Assembly: GCF_002221505.1 (NCBI RefSeq)
Contig: NZ_CP011036.1
Location: 310,001 to 374,000, forward strand
Direction: 5' to 3'
From: Pseudoalteromonas nigrifaciens
GTDB lineage: Bacteria > Pseudomonadota > Gammaproteobacteria > Enterobacterales > Alteromonadaceae
Length of the DNA: 64,000 bases
A program made the position numbers and the translations under genes. The notes beneath the pieces are model-generated. The model saw only the letters and a program-made list of their open reading frames with translations, did not search any database and was not told the DNA's origin. Positions 8,490 to 17,274 of this stretch are shown piece by piece; within the stretch, counting starts at the first letter, position 1, and every line of letters begins with the position of its first letter.

Positions 8490-9665
8490 ATGAAAGTAAA
8501 TCGCGTTGAAGTGTTTGATATTCATTGCCCAGATCGTCCTGCTTGGACTCCAGTATTTGTACGTATTCATACTGATGAAGGCATTAGTGGTGTGGGTGAA
8601 GCGGGCCTTGCATACGATTTAGGCCACAGCGCTGCTGCCGCTATGATCAAAGAAATGGCCGATGCATTTTTAATTGGCCACGACCCATTTCAAACCGAAA
8701 AGCTTTGGTCGCGTATGTTACGTGAAAGCTTTTGGGGTTTAGGTGGTGGGCCTGTTGTATATGCTGCAATGAGTGCGATTGATACTGCTCTGTGGGATAT
8801 TAAAGGTAAAGCACTGGGTGTACCTGTGTATCAACTGCTTGGTGGTAAGGTTAACGATAAATTACGCACTTATGCATCGCAACTGCAGTTTGACTGGGAT
8901 AGCGAGTTTAAAGCATTAGTGCAGCCACAAGAATACGCCGAAGCGGCTTTAAAAGCGGTTGCCGAGGGTTACGATGCAGTAAAAGTAGACCCAATTCAGT
9001 ACGATAAAGACGGCAATACTTACTACGATCGCACTAATATTATTTCCCGCGCTGAAATGAAGTTGTACCGTGCGCGTATGCAAGCGATTCGTGAAGCGGT
9101 AGGCGACGAAGTTGATATTATTTTTGAATGCCATAGCTTACCAGGGGTGACTTCGGCAATTCAATTGGGCGAAATAGCGAAAGAATTCGATTGCATGTTT
9201 TTTGAAGAACCCGTTAACTATTTAAACCATTCATTGCATGCCAAAGTGGCTGATAAAGTGGCCGTGCCAATTGCTGGTGGTGAACGCTTGTATAACCGCT
9301 GGGGTGTACGCCCATACTTAGAAGATCAAAGTATTAATGTATTGCAACCCGATATTGGTTTATGTGGTGGTTTTACCGAAACGAAAAAAGTGTGTGACTA
9401 CGCCGATATTTTTGATGTGCGCATTCAAGCGCATGTATGCGGCGGGCCAGTAGCGACTGCAGCTTCACTGCATTTAGAAACAGCCATTCCTAACTTTTTA
9501 ATTCATGAGCATCATACTTATGCGATTAAAAAATGGAACCGTGAGTTGTGTCTGCAAGATCCTCAACCTAAAAATGGCTTTTTTCAAGTGTCGGAAGAGC
9601 CAGGTATTGGTATTGAATTAAACGATGAGATTGTAATGCGCTCGCAGCGTGTAGAAATTAAATAG
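8490..9665 (+). CDS. enolase-superfamily (mandelate racemase/galactonate dehydratase-type) enzyme
   Basis: 391 residues with the N-terminal capping domain (~1-125) and C-terminal barrel. Catalytic features seen: K165-V-D167 at the second barrel strand, metal-ligand acids at E213 (IIFECHS), E239/E240 (FFEEPVN) and E265 (AGGERLY), and H315 in QAHVCGGPVA as the general acid/base. This set fits acid-sugar dehydratases of the mandelate racemase group: proton abstraction alpha to a carboxylate, Mg-dependent. Position 167 is Asp where mandelate racemase has its second Lys, so racemase chemistry is unlikely. Substrate is unknown. It shares the operon with the class II aldolase, and a terminator follows. 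AAGGA precedes the ATG. Confidence 0.85.
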   Translation: MKVNRVEVFDIHCPDRPAWTPVFVRIHTDEGISGVGEAGLAYDLGHSAAAAMIKEMADAFLIGHDPFQTEKLWSRMLRESFWGLGGGPVVYAAMSAIDTALWDIKGKALGVPVYQLLGGKVNDKLRTYASQLQFDWDSEFKALVQPQEYAEAALKAVAEGYDAVKVDPIQYDKDGNTYYDRTNIISRAEMKLYRARMQAIREAVGDEVDIIFECHSLPGVTSAIQLGEIAKEFDCMFFEEPVNYLNHSLHAKVADKVAVPIAGGERLYNRWGVRPYLEDQSINVLQPDIGLCGGFTETKKVCDYADIFDVRIQAHVCGGPVATAASLHLETAIPNFLIHEHHTYAIKKWNRELCLQDPQPKNGFFQVSEEPGIGIELNDEIVMRSQRVEIK

Positions 9666-9681
9666 TTTTAGCATACAGATT

Positions 9682-9720
9682 AAAAAGCCGCGTAGTGATA
9701 GCTCACTACGCGGCTTTTTC
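9682..9720. terminator. bidirectional terminator between convergent genes
   Basis: AAAAAGCCGCGTAGTGATAGCTCACTACGCGGCTTTTT: a perfect 13-bp-plus stem with A- and T-runs on both sides, between the enolase-superfamily gene and the convergent lipoprotein gene. Confidence 0.93.
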
Positions 9721-9735
9721 TATTTGGCGTTATTG

Positions 9736-10119
9736 TTATAGCTGATTAATTTTACACTGCACGCCTTTTAACTGCTGCGTTGCTTTGCTATCAAGATGGC
9801 GAACAAAGCATTGCTTGCCTTTAATCATTAACTCAAACTGGTCGGGCATATTAAGCTGCTTACCCATAATAGGATTACCCATAGAGTCTTTATGGTTGAG
9901 TTTATCGAGCGTCACAGTACTGTTAGTAGTAAATACATCATCGGCTAATTGCACTTGTGAGCTATGCAGCAAGCTAGCAATAGCATTAGCTACTGCTATG
10001 CTATTAGGTGTTACTAATAGCGCATGCTGCAGCTTAGGAGTTGGCTCAGCGCTTTGTGCTAAGCAGCCGCTGAGTGCGGTTGTTATAAATGCGATTACTG
10101 TAAGTCGGCGTACTTTCAT
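9736..10119 (-). CDS. small lipoprotein of unknown function
   Basis: 127 residues. Signal peptide MKVRRLTVIAFITTALSGCL with lipobox LSGC (Cys19). The mature part is short and soluble, with a pair of cysteines near the C-terminus (KQCFVRHLD and GVQCKIN) and no recognised domain. It begins 3 bp after the stop of the upstream S41-protease lipoprotein on the same strand, so it is surely co-transcribed with that gene and may act with it in the envelope. No known family assigned. Confidence 0.75.
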   Translation of the reverse strand: MKVRRLTVIAFITTALSGCLAQSAEPTPKLQHALLVTPNSIAVANAIASLLHSSQVQLADDVFTTNSTVTLDKLNHKDSMGNPIMGKQLNMPDQFELMIKGKQCFVRHLDSKATQQLKGVQCKINQL

Positions 10120-10122
10120 GGT

Positions 10123-11688
10123 TTATCTCATGTTATCGCTAAGAATAGTATTTTGCTCAAGCAAGGTTTGAATTCGCGTATCTTTTACTTCAGGCGAATC
10201 AGTTGTAATAGCAGGTGCAAAACCTTGTTTACTGTTTATGGAGCTTGGCGCAGGGCAGCTACCGGTATTTCGATAGTTAAGCGCTGTTTTAAGCAGTGCT
10301 TCATTGGCATTACCTAATGGCTGAGAAAAGTCATCGGCAAGCGCACAACCATTTAATAATACGGGTTGAAAAGCGTTATCAATAGTGTTTTTTGGCGCAA
10401 AGCCATCAGCATACTCGCCAAAACCTTTATTATTTATACCGCTAAACTGAATGGTAAAATAGGTGGTTGCGCAGTTATCGGTAGGATAAAAGCCATAAGG
10501 CTTGCCACAGGTACCAGAGCCTATCTGGATCACTTCAATGTCGGCGCCGCGCAGACCATTAATAATGGCTTCGCTTGCTGAACAGGTGCTGCTAGTCGTG
10601 AGAACAAATACGCGGTTTAGGTTTAATGTTGGCAGTGCGCTACCGGGCACAGTTGCAGGGTTATCAGCAAATCCCACAAACTGATTAGTAAACGGCATTG
10701 GGCTAAGTGTTTGCCCAGTTACCGGGTTGGTATTTGGATTTTTATCGTTAAAAACAGTACGCTCAAACACTTTTCCTTGGGTGTTCGCGCGGCCCGCAAT
10801 CATATAGGCTACTTGGCTGGCCATTTGTAAAAAGCCGCCGCCGTTATAGCGTACGTCAATCACTAAGTCTTTAATATTACTTGCTGCAAATTGGTTAAAT
10901 GCATTGTAGAGCTGATCTTCAGCAATCGCATTATGGCTATTAAACTGAAAATAACCCACATCGCCATCGGCTAAGTCGGTACGCACATTGACTACCGGTT
11001 GCGAGGTAATATTTTGCGAGGTGAGTGTTACGGTACGGTTTTGGTTAGTATTTATGTCTTTAAATACAAACTCGGTCGTTTTACCTGTTTGCTCAGGAAA
11101 CAAACTTGCACTAATAAGAGCAACTTCACTGCTGGAAGTCGTATTTACAAAATCAATGCCATCTACTGCAACAAGTTCAAAGCCACGAGCAAGGTTTTGA
11201 TTACTCGCAGGTGTATTTGGCTCGGTATAGCTAATAACGGCTTGGCGTGGCGCGCTGCTAGCAAGTATTTTTATATTAAAGCCATAGCCATAGGTTACCC
11301 CTGATTGACTTTGGCGCTGCCACTCATCGGTAGGTAAGTTAAAGTGGTAGTTATCTTTTTTAGCGCCTGAATCGGTCAGTTCATTGGTTTTTAAGGTATC
11401 AAAATAAGCAACTACGCCGCTTGTAAGCGCTGGATCGGTATCTATTATCTCATCGTACCAAAGGTAGGTTTCGTTACTCCACGAACGCAGCCAGTTTTTT
11501 TCATTACTTGCTTGGCATTGTCCTTTAAATTGGCTGGCACTGGCAAATACCCCTGCGTTCCAGCTATTGGTATTGCTATTAGGAGTAAGGCCCTCGCTAT
11601 CGCTACCGCCGCCACACCCAGATAAAACGCTAAGCAGTGCTAAGGAAGCGAGTGTTGTTGTTTTTTTGTCACGAATTTTAGAGTGCAT
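10123..11688 (-). CDS. S41-family (C-terminal-processing type) peptidase lipoprotein
   Basis: 521 residues. The N-terminus has a lipoprotein signal with lipobox LSGC followed by GGGSDSEG, so it is a lipid-anchored envelope protein. An N-terminal helical part (~45-130), a PDZ-like stretch (~150-220, with ARGFELVAVDGIDF) and the S41 core follow. In the core, DVRYNGGGFL and the catalytic-serine loop C369-S-A-S-E373 are visible. CtpA/Prc-type enzymes trim periplasmic proteins, but this short lipoprotein subgroup is of unknown substrate. It is the first gene of a pair with a small lipoprotein. The lysine general base usual downstream of the serine is replaced locally by a variable region, so activity should be tested rather than assumed. 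Confidence 0.85.
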   Translation of the reverse strand: MHSKIRDKKTTTLASLALLSVLSGCGGGSDSEGLTPNSNTNSWNAGVFASASQFKGQCQASNEKNWLRSWSNETYLWYDEIIDTDPALTSGVVAYFDTLKTNELTDSGAKKDNYHFNLPTDEWQRQSQSGVTYGYGFNIKILASSAPRQAVISYTEPNTPASNQNLARGFELVAVDGIDFVNTTSSSEVALISASLFPEQTGKTTEFVFKDINTNQNRTVTLTSQNITSQPVVNVRTDLADGDVGYFQFNSHNAIAEDQLYNAFNQFAASNIKDLVIDVRYNGGGFLQMASQVAYMIAGRANTQGKVFERTVFNDKNPNTNPVTGQTLSPMPFTNQFVGFADNPATVPGSALPTLNLNRVFVLTTSSTCSASEAIINGLRGADIEVIQIGSGTCGKPYGFYPTDNCATTYFTIQFSGINNKGFGEYADGFAPKNTIDNAFQPVLLNGCALADDFSQPLGNANEALLKTALNYRNTGSCPAPSSINSKQGFAPAITTDSPEVKDTRIQTLLEQNTILSDNMR

Positions 11689-11737
11689 ATAAGAAGCTCT
11701 ATTTTTAAACGATTAATTTAAATATAGCGGCTTTTAT

Positions 11738-12577
11738 TTAGAGTTGATAGCAGTGTTTAGCGTTTTTATAGCTTAATTGCTGCCAAAGTGCTTGGTTACT
11801 ACATAAGTTAAAGTGTGCCTGCCATAAGTCGTTATATTGGGTATTGATTTGGCAAACGGGGAAGTTACTCGCAAACATTATTCTTTGCTCGCCAAAGTGT
11901 TGCAAAATAATATTAAAGCACTGTGCTTGCTGCCCGCTATTGAGCTTAAGTAACTCAAATCCCGAAAACTTAATTGCAATGTTATGGTACTTGGCGAGTA
12001 ATTTAATGCCTTGCTGCCACGCTGGCATATTGTGGGGTAAACCTGCGTGATTAAGTATAATTTGTAACTGTGGAAACTGTTTGGCGTATTGAGCAATTTG
12101 CTTAACTATAATATGGTTTTCAAGCTCAAACTGGGCTTCAAAATGTAATTTTAACTGCTGTAACGTTTCAAAGTTATTGTAGCAATTACTGCTGAGCAAA
12201 CGTTTGGCGTCATCACCTTGGGTAATATCTCTAATGCCCGCTAAGCTTGGATGGGAAAGGTTACTGAGCGCATGGCTAAATAGCTGATTGCTTTGATCAA
12301 TCTGGGAAAAACTAACGGCTTTGTAAGTAATACCAGCCAAGTGCTTGGTGAGCCAGTTAAGCTCGTTTATAGGTGCGCTGTTATCAAACCCCGCTTCAAT
12401 ATGCACTAAGCCTGCAAGTTTAAAGTCGCAATCTTGCATTAATTGCGCAGCACTGATCGGCTGCTTTATTTTGTCTAAGTTAGGCCATGGCGGCGGGTTA
12501 GCGCCTTGTAACCAAGTATATTGCCCCTCAAGTAGATTAAAAAAATGCACATGGGGGTCAATAATAGCACTACTCAT
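11738..12577 (-). CDS. amidohydrolase-2 family metal-dependent hydrolase (lactonase-like)
   Basis: 279 residues forming one TIM-barrel amidohydrolase. The N-terminal metal motif IIDPHVHFF (His-x-His), a mid-barrel LVHIEAG strand, IILNHAGLPH and the C-terminal FASNFPVC are characteristic of the family that contains L-fucono-, L-rhamnono- and 4-sulfomuconolactonases. The usual Asp of the last motif reads Asn, as seen in some members. The start overlaps the SDR stop by 4 bp. An SDR dehydrogenase followed by a lactonase would turn a cyclic sugar into a sugar acid, which the enolase-superfamily enzyme and class II aldolase nearby could use. That pathway is inference. Confidence 0.8.
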   Translation of the reverse strand: MSSAIIDPHVHFFNLLEGQYTWLQGANPPPWPNLDKIKQPISAAQLMQDCDFKLAGLVHIEAGFDNSAPINELNWLTKHLAGITYKAVSFSQIDQSNQLFSHALSNLSHPSLAGIRDITQGDDAKRLLSSNCYNNFETLQQLKLHFEAQFELENHIIVKQIAQYAKQFPQLQIILNHAGLPHNMPAWQQGIKLLAKYHNIAIKFSGFELLKLNSGQQAQCFNIILQHFGEQRIMFASNFPVCQINTQYNDLWQAHFNLCSNQALWQQLSYKNAKHCYQL

Positions 12578-13302
12578 TGCGCTGTATAACCACCGTCAAT
12601 ACTTTGCAAGCTACCGGTGATAAAGCTTGCATCATCGCTGACTAAAAAATTCACTAAAGCGGCTACTTCATCAGCTTGGCCTAAACGGTTAAGTGGCTGC
12701 AATGCCGCCTCTTCGGCTACTGTTTGTGCTTTATTGGCACCACTGTTTTTACAGTAAGCGTCTATGGCGTTATGAAATAACGGTGTTTCTATAGTGCCAG
12801 GGCACACGGCATTAGCCCTAATATTAAAACTCGCGTAATCAAGCGCGGTGGTTTTTGCCATAGAAGCAAGGGCGTGTTTAGTCAGGTTATAAGCAAATGA
12901 ATTTTTTTTACCTATAATTGCCTGATCTGAGGCTATAAGCACAATAGCGCCGTTGTTTTGGGTTTTCATTATTGGTAATACACTTTGCACTGCCGCATAC
13001 GCGCCTTTTACATTAAGCGCAAATAGTGCATCGAGAGTTTGCTCATCGGTACTTTCTATGTTGGCGCTTAAATGTTTTCCTGCATTAGAAACAAGTACAT
13101 CAATGCGCTGCGTTTGCTCAACTATGGCATTAATACAACGACGTACAACAGTGACATCGCTTACATCACAATGATGAAACTCACCAAAGTTACTTGGTGT
13201 TATATCAAGGTTATGTACTTCATAGCCGCTTGCTAGTAAGCGCTGTACTACCGCTAAACCAATACCTTTGGTGCCGCCGGTAACAATAGCCACTTTTGAC
13301 AT
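12574..13302 (-). CDS. short-chain dehydrogenase/reductase (SDR)
   Basis: 242 residues, classical SDR length. Rossmann motif TGGTKGIGLAV (residues ~8-18), NAG motif VSNAGKH near 88, catalytic S-(12)-Y-x3-K (IASDQAIIGKKNSFAYNLTK around 140-157), and the PG motif CPGTIETPL. It is an NAD(P)-dependent oxidoreductase in the cytoplasm. Overlap by 4 bp with the downstream amidohydrolase gene shows translational coupling. AAAGGAG precedes the ATG at good distance. Gap to the upstream slyD stop is only 31 bp, so read-through from slyD is possible. Probable sugar 1-dehydrogenase; substrate unknown. Confidence 0.85.
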   Translation of the reverse strand: MSKVAIVTGGTKGIGLAVVQRLLASGYEVHNLDITPSNFGEFHHCDVSDVTVVRRCINAIVEQTQRIDVLVSNAGKHLSANIESTDEQTLDALFALNVKGAYAAVQSVLPIMKTQNNGAIVLIASDQAIIGKKNSFAYNLTKHALASMAKTTALDYASFNIRANAVCPGTIETPLFHNAIDAYCKNSGANKAQTVAEEAALQPLNRLGQADEVAALVNFLVSDDASFITGSLQSIDGGYTAQ

Positions 13303-13333
13303 ACTTGCTCCTTTATTTGTTATTACTTTTTAA

Positions 13334-13828
13334 TTAGTGAGAGTGACCACATCCGCCTGCTGCATGCACATGGCCATGCGATACTTCTTCGCTGGTGGCT
13401 TCACGTACCGACACTACTTCAACATCAAAAGTCAGTGTTTTACCTGCAAATGGATGATTTAAATCACAATCGGCATTAAAGCGGCCTACTTTAATAATAG
13501 TTACCTGATGACGACCTTGATCCGAGCTTACCATTGCGGTCATGCCTGGTTTCCATACTTTAACTTTGCTTTGTGTTTGTAAATGCTTTAACGGAATGCG
13601 TTGTACTAAGTTATCAACACGTTCGCCGTATGACTCGCTTGGCGCTAATGTAACGCTAAACTTTTCGCCAGCGGCTTTGCCTTCCAGCGCATTTTCTAAA
13701 CCAGGAAGCATGCCTTCGCTGCCATGAATATAAGTAAGAGGCGCTTCGTTAGTGCTGGTTTCTATTTGCTCACCGGCTTCGCTAAGGGTGTAATGAAATT
13801 CAACGGCTGAATTTTTACTAATTTGCAT
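13334..13828 (-). CDS. slyD: FKBP-type peptidyl-prolyl isomerase SlyD
   Basis: 164 residues. FKBP halves flank the inserted chaperone flap (VDNLVQRIPLKHL to the NADCDLNHPFAGKTL return), as in SlyD. The C-terminal tail is short but metal-binding in type: SHGHVHAAGGCGHSH with four His and one Cys. Enzymes of this group catalyse prolyl isomerisation, act as chaperones and bind nickel, helping hydrogenase or other Ni-enzyme maturation. The start MQISKNSAVEFHYTL is typical. The upstream neighbour on this strand is mltD. Confidence 0.93.
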   Translation of the reverse strand: MQISKNSAVEFHYTLSEAGEQIETSTNEAPLTYIHGSEGMLPGLENALEGKAAGEKFSVTLAPSESYGERVDNLVQRIPLKHLQTQSKVKVWKPGMTAMVSSDQGRHQVTIIKVGRFNADCDLNHPFAGKTLTFDVEVVSVREATSEEVSHGHVHAAGGCGHSH

Positions 13829-13898
13829 GCTTATCTCTTTAAATTTTGACTGTATTAGTTAGAGCGTAATTTTACGCGAAATATGTTTTTTTAGAAAC

Positions 13899-15377
13899 TT
13901 AACGTGGCTGATTTAATGTTTTTTGTAGATCTAACAATAAATCTTTTTTAATTGTTGTTACTTGAGGCTTTTCGGCTTGAGGAATAAATAACACTAATTG
14001 AATACCTGGTTTGAGCATACTCGACGCCGACAGTTTATTCCATTTAGCTAGGTCACTATGCGGCACATTGTAAAGCTGACTAATGCTCCACAAGGTATCG
14101 CCTGGTTGCACTTCATAGTCTATTTCGAGTGTTGCAATTACCACTTCTTGATGCTCAAGGTAGGGGCTAATTTTATAATCAATAGTCAATGATTCCGGAA
14201 GTGTTTTGGGCTGGCCAACAAGTAATTTTTCACCAATGCCAATTAAGTTGTTTTGTTTATTATTAAGTTGCTTTAAGGTACTTAAAGGCATGCCAAAGCG
14301 CCTAGCAATACTGTAAAGCGTATCGTTTTGTTTAACTATGTACTCTCCAGCAAAGTTAGTTTTAAAAAACGAACTGTTTAATAGTGCCTGTTGCTCAATT
14401 GGCAGTAATAACGTATGCGGACCATTGGGTGAACTTTGATTTTTTAAATACCCTTGATTAAGTGCATGTAGCTGCTTAGAGCCTACTCCAGAGAGCTTGG
14501 CAATGATTGAAAAATCAAATTGTTGGCCTACATTCATATGGGTGGTCAATGCTTTGTAAGCGAGCTTTGGGCGTTTAAAACCTTGTTGCGGGTGTTTAAC
14601 TAAGTAGCTTAGTGCCAGTAACTTGGGTACATAATCGGCGGTTTCTTGAGGTAATTTTAGCGACCAGTAATCAGTGCTTTTACCGTGCTTTTTATTTTGT
14701 TTAATCGCGCGTTTAACTCGCCCTTCACCGCTATTATAAGCGGCGAGAGCGTGCAGCCAATTGCCATCAAAGCGTTTATATAAGTAACTTAAATACGCCA
14801 GTGCTGCGTCGGTGGCGGCAAGTACATCTTGGCGGCCGTCATACCATTGATCAGACTTAACCCCAAAATGATGTGCAGTTGCTCCTACCAGTTGCCATAC
14901 GCCAACAGCTTGCTGCGATGAGTGTGCAGTGGGTCTAAATCCGCTCTCTACAAAAGGCAGCAGTGCTAACTCTATTGGTAGTTGCTGTTGTTCTACCTTT
15001 TTTACAATATGGTATAAATACGGAGCGGCTCGTTTGCTCATAACTTGCAGGTAATCGGGTTGCTGCAAATACCAATTAATACGCTTTTTCAGCGCTTTAT
15101 TTTGCTCAATAGGAAAATGCAGATTATTAGCGATATGCTGCCATAAGTCAGTTGTTTTGGCCGGTGGCGTTATTATCTTATTTTTTGTATTTTTAGGCGG
15201 CGTTATGCGTAAGTTAGTTTTTGTGCTTTGCGGTGTTTTTAATTCACTAGGGGCGCTGTAACTTGGCTTAAAGTGAGTAAATATTTGCGGTGCTTCTATA
15301 GGCTCTGGCTTGGTGGTTTCACAGCCAAATAAAAAAACACCTAAACAAGCTAAAACCAAACTGCGCATAACATTCAC
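13899..15377 (-). CDS. mltD: membrane-bound lytic murein transglycosylase D with LysM repeats
   Basis: 492 residues. Lipobox LFGC (Cys19) anchors the protein to the envelope. The SLT domain (~115-260) shows the catalytic Glu in LPFVESGFRP, then QAVGVWQLVGATA and ALAAYNSGEGRVKRA. Two clear C-terminal LysM repeats begin YIVKQNDTLYSIARRFG and YEVQPGDTLWSISQLYN, which bind peptidoglycan. The enzyme cleaves the glycan strand with formation of 1,6-anhydro-muropeptides, for wall growth and recycling. Length and order match MltD. Confidence 0.93.
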   Translation of the reverse strand: MNVMRSLVLACLGVFLFGCETTKPEPIEAPQIFTHFKPSYSAPSELKTPQSTKTNLRITPPKNTKNKIITPPAKTTDLWQHIANNLHFPIEQNKALKKRINWYLQQPDYLQVMSKRAAPYLYHIVKKVEQQQLPIELALLPFVESGFRPTAHSSQQAVGVWQLVGATAHHFGVKSDQWYDGRQDVLAATDAALAYLSYLYKRFDGNWLHALAAYNSGEGRVKRAIKQNKKHGKSTDYWSLKLPQETADYVPKLLALSYLVKHPQQGFKRPKLAYKALTTHMNVGQQFDFSIIAKLSGVGSKQLHALNQGYLKNQSSPNGPHTLLLPIEQQALLNSSFFKTNFAGEYIVKQNDTLYSIARRFGMPLSTLKQLNNKQNNLIGIGEKLLVGQPKTLPESLTIDYKISPYLEHQEVVIATLEIDYEVQPGDTLWSISQLYNVPHSDLAKWNKLSASSMLKPGIQLVLFIPQAEKPQVTTIKKDLLLDLQKTLNQPR

Positions 15378-15424
15378 TTCTATTAAAATCCTTTTACTAT
15401 TTTAACACAGTCCGTTGTGTTGAG

Positions 15425-16441
15425 TTATTTTGCGTTTATCGCGCGAATTAATCCTGCTTGTAAAAATAAATTACTCGACTTGGCATTAAGCGACTCTTGC
15501 ATGTAGGGTTTAATCGCGACATCAGGAAATGACAGCATTAACTGCTCTATTGTTTGCCCACTATTATTAGCTACATGCTCTGTAATGGCGGTTAAAAATG
15601 CGTGCGACTGCTGCAGTTGCGACTTATTAGTTAGTTCACCATGACCAGGAATTATAGTTTTTAGCACTGAGTCATTAATATATTGTTGTAGCAGTGCGCG
15701 CCAGCTGCTTAGCTCGCCGTGGCCAGGGTAGGGAAGCCAGTCAACAATATCTCCACCAATCAAAGTGCTGCCACTGTTAGTTGTAATGGTTAAATCGCCA
15801 TTGGTATGTGCTTGGTGGGCGTTTAAAGTAATCTCAAAATTGCCTAAGTCTAGTGTTTTATTGGTGTTTATGCTTATTTCAGGTGCATTGAGTTGATATT
15901 TTTGCCAGCGGAATAGGCGCTGTTTAGCGCGTTCTAACTTTGTGCGCCACTGGGCTTGCTCATTTTCGGGGAGTGTTGCTAAGCGTTGGTAGCTAAGCTC
16001 AATGCTTTTTTCGAATCCCTCTAGCTTATCGTTAAATGCTTGCTGATAAAGGGCAAAGTCAGTTTTTACTTGCTGATGGGTAATTAATTGCGCATCGGGG
16101 TAAAAGTGCTGCATTACAGCCATCCCCAGCAAATGATCGTCATGAAAATGAGTGGCCACTAAGTAACACAAAGGTGTTGTTACGTGCTTTTTTAAATCGC
16201 TAGCAAGTTGTTCTACTGCAGCAAAGTTGCCGCTGGTATCTACTAACAGTGCGCATTTACTACCTTCAATTAATACTTGGTTTGAGTCGTAAAAACGTAG
16301 TTTATGCTGTTGTTTTAAAAATTGAATATTGGGACTTATTTTCTCCCACGTAACATCGGCGTTAGCATTGGCTGCAAAATAAAAAGAGTTAAGCAGTAGT
16401 AGGTACTTACTTAATTTAAATAAACGCAGGGCTGACTTCAT
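15425..16441 (-). CDS. secreted metallo-beta-lactamase-fold hydrolase
   Basis: 338 residues with a signal peptide (cleavage near YFAANANA-DVTW), so periplasmic. The metal motif HFHDDH (ATHFHDDHLLGM) and the later His of IPGHGEL are present. A lysine- and Arg-rich helical insertion (~130-190) separates the metal motifs, unlike short class B beta-lactamases. The family includes hydrolases of many lactam, thioester and sulfate-type substrates; there is no basis here to claim carbapenemase activity. It sits between mltD and zapA on the same strand, with no clear operon partner. Confidence 0.8.
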   Translation of the reverse strand: MKSALRLFKLSKYLLLLNSFYFAANANADVTWEKISPNIQFLKQQHKLRFYDSNQVLIEGSKCALLVDTSGNFAAVEQLASDLKKHVTTPLCYLVATHFHDDHLLGMAVMQHFYPDAQLITHQQVKTDFALYQQAFNDKLEGFEKSIELSYQRLATLPENEQAQWRTKLERAKQRLFRWQKYQLNAPEISINTNKTLDLGNFEITLNAHQAHTNGDLTITTNSGSTLIGGDIVDWLPYPGHGELSSWRALLQQYINDSVLKTIIPGHGELTNKSQLQQSHAFLTAITEHVANNSGQTIEQLMLSFPDVAIKPYMQESLNAKSSNLFLQAGLIRAINAK

Positions 16442-16481
16442 ATAACGCTCTCTATTATGGTTTAAAAGCTGCGTAATAAAT

Positions 16482-16503
16482 AAAAGCGCTCTAGGCGCTT
16501 TTA
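16482..16503 (-). terminator. terminator at the end of zapA
   Basis: AAAAGCGCTCTAGGCGCTTTT, immediately at and overlapping the zapA stop codon; the reverse strand continues with TTTATTTATT. The stem is 9 bp. Confidence 0.8.
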
Positions 16504-16806
16504 TTTATTATGTTTAGAGTCATTTGATAAGTGCTGACTCAACTTATCAATGAGTTGATCTTGGTGTTGCAGATCAACGGCTTTTATAGTCTTTGCTTCT
16601 AGCAATTCGTGGCTTAAATTTAAGGCTGCCATAAGTAGGGCATTTTGCTCATTTTTAACAGTAGAGCGTTGTTTCATTTGCTCAACTAAATCATTGAGAT
16701 TTTTAGCTGCCGCTTTAAGTGCCTCTTCTTGCCCAGGTGGACAAGCAAATTGCTGCTCTTTACCAAGCAATTCAACAGTGACTCGCTGGTTTTGCAGCTC
16801 AGACAT
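16501..16806 (-). CDS. zapA: cell division protein ZapA
   Basis: 101 residues. The N-terminal domain has QRVTVELLGKEQQFACPPGQE and then the long helix (LKAAAKNLNDLVEQMKQR through LMAALNLSHELL), the normal ZapA layout. It binds FtsZ and promotes bundling of protofilaments at midcell. It begins at the base where the neighbouring coiled-coil gene stops, so the two are co-translated. In many gammaproteobacteria 6S RNA and ygfA follow zapA; here a terminator and a hydrolase gene follow instead, and I see no room for 6S RNA. Confidence 0.92.
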   Translation of the reverse strand: MSELQNQRVTVELLGKEQQFACPPGQEEALKAAAKNLNDLVEQMKQRSTVKNEQNALLMAALNLSHELLEAKTIKAVDLQHQDQLIDKLSQHLSNDSKHNK

Positions 16807-17036
16807 TAGCTAGCCTGTTGTGCGCTTTGTAACTTATCAAGCAGGCCAGATAAAGTAGTGCTGGCATCTTTTTGCTTTTCTTCGTTTTCAAGGGCTTCTA
16901 ATTGCAAAAGCTCGTTGTCGTCAGCGAGTTTACTATTTTGTTCTTTTAAATTAGAAACATCAGCTTGTAATTGATTATTACGCTGAATTAATTGGTCGAT
17001 CAGTTGTTCGAGTTGTTGAAGAGTGTTGTTATTCAT
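16806..17036 (-). CDS. TIGR02449-type coiled-coil protein upstream of zapA (ZapB-like)
   Basis: 76 residues from MNNNTLQQLEQLIDQLIQRN, nearly all one coiled coil with heptads of Leu/Ile, then an acidic stretch. It resembles the short proteins that commonly precede zapA and are thought to be functional counterparts of ZapB. Alternative in-frame ATGs lie at 17048 and 17072; none has a good ribosome site. I chose the one that begins the conserved part. The stop overlaps the first base of the zapA start, so the two are translationally linked. Confidence 0.7.
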   Translation of the reverse strand: MNNNTLQQLEQLIDQLIQRNNQLQADVSNLKEQNSKLADDNELLQLEALENEEKQKDASTTLSGLLDKLQSAQQAS

Positions 17037-17274
17037 AAAGGCGCTCATATAACTGTAATTAAGGTAATGCAAATGTAAAGCAAAGTTTGTTTATTTACCA
17101 GCATTTACGCTGGTTTTAGCTGATTTTTATTCTCTGTTAAGGGATAATTCAGTGTATTGGCTTTTTCATTCAGAAATGGTTCATTTTAATGGCCGCTTAT
17201 CAGGGGATAGGTTGTCAAAGTACAGTGCTTATGGTTCACTGTTTTTATTAAATAGCGTATGGCGAAAATAAATA

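Noticed and set aside
8490..9665. Mandelate racemase
   Set aside because: The second Lys of the racemase K-x-K motif is Asp here, so a dehydratase-type reaction is more likely.
15425..16441. Antibiotic-resistance beta-lactamase
   Set aside because: It has the MBL fold, but the long helical insertion and chromosomal core context do not support a carbapenemase call.
16441..16500. 6S RNA after zapA
   Set aside because: Only 60 bp remain between zapA and the next gene and they hold a terminator; no room for a ~180-nt RNA.
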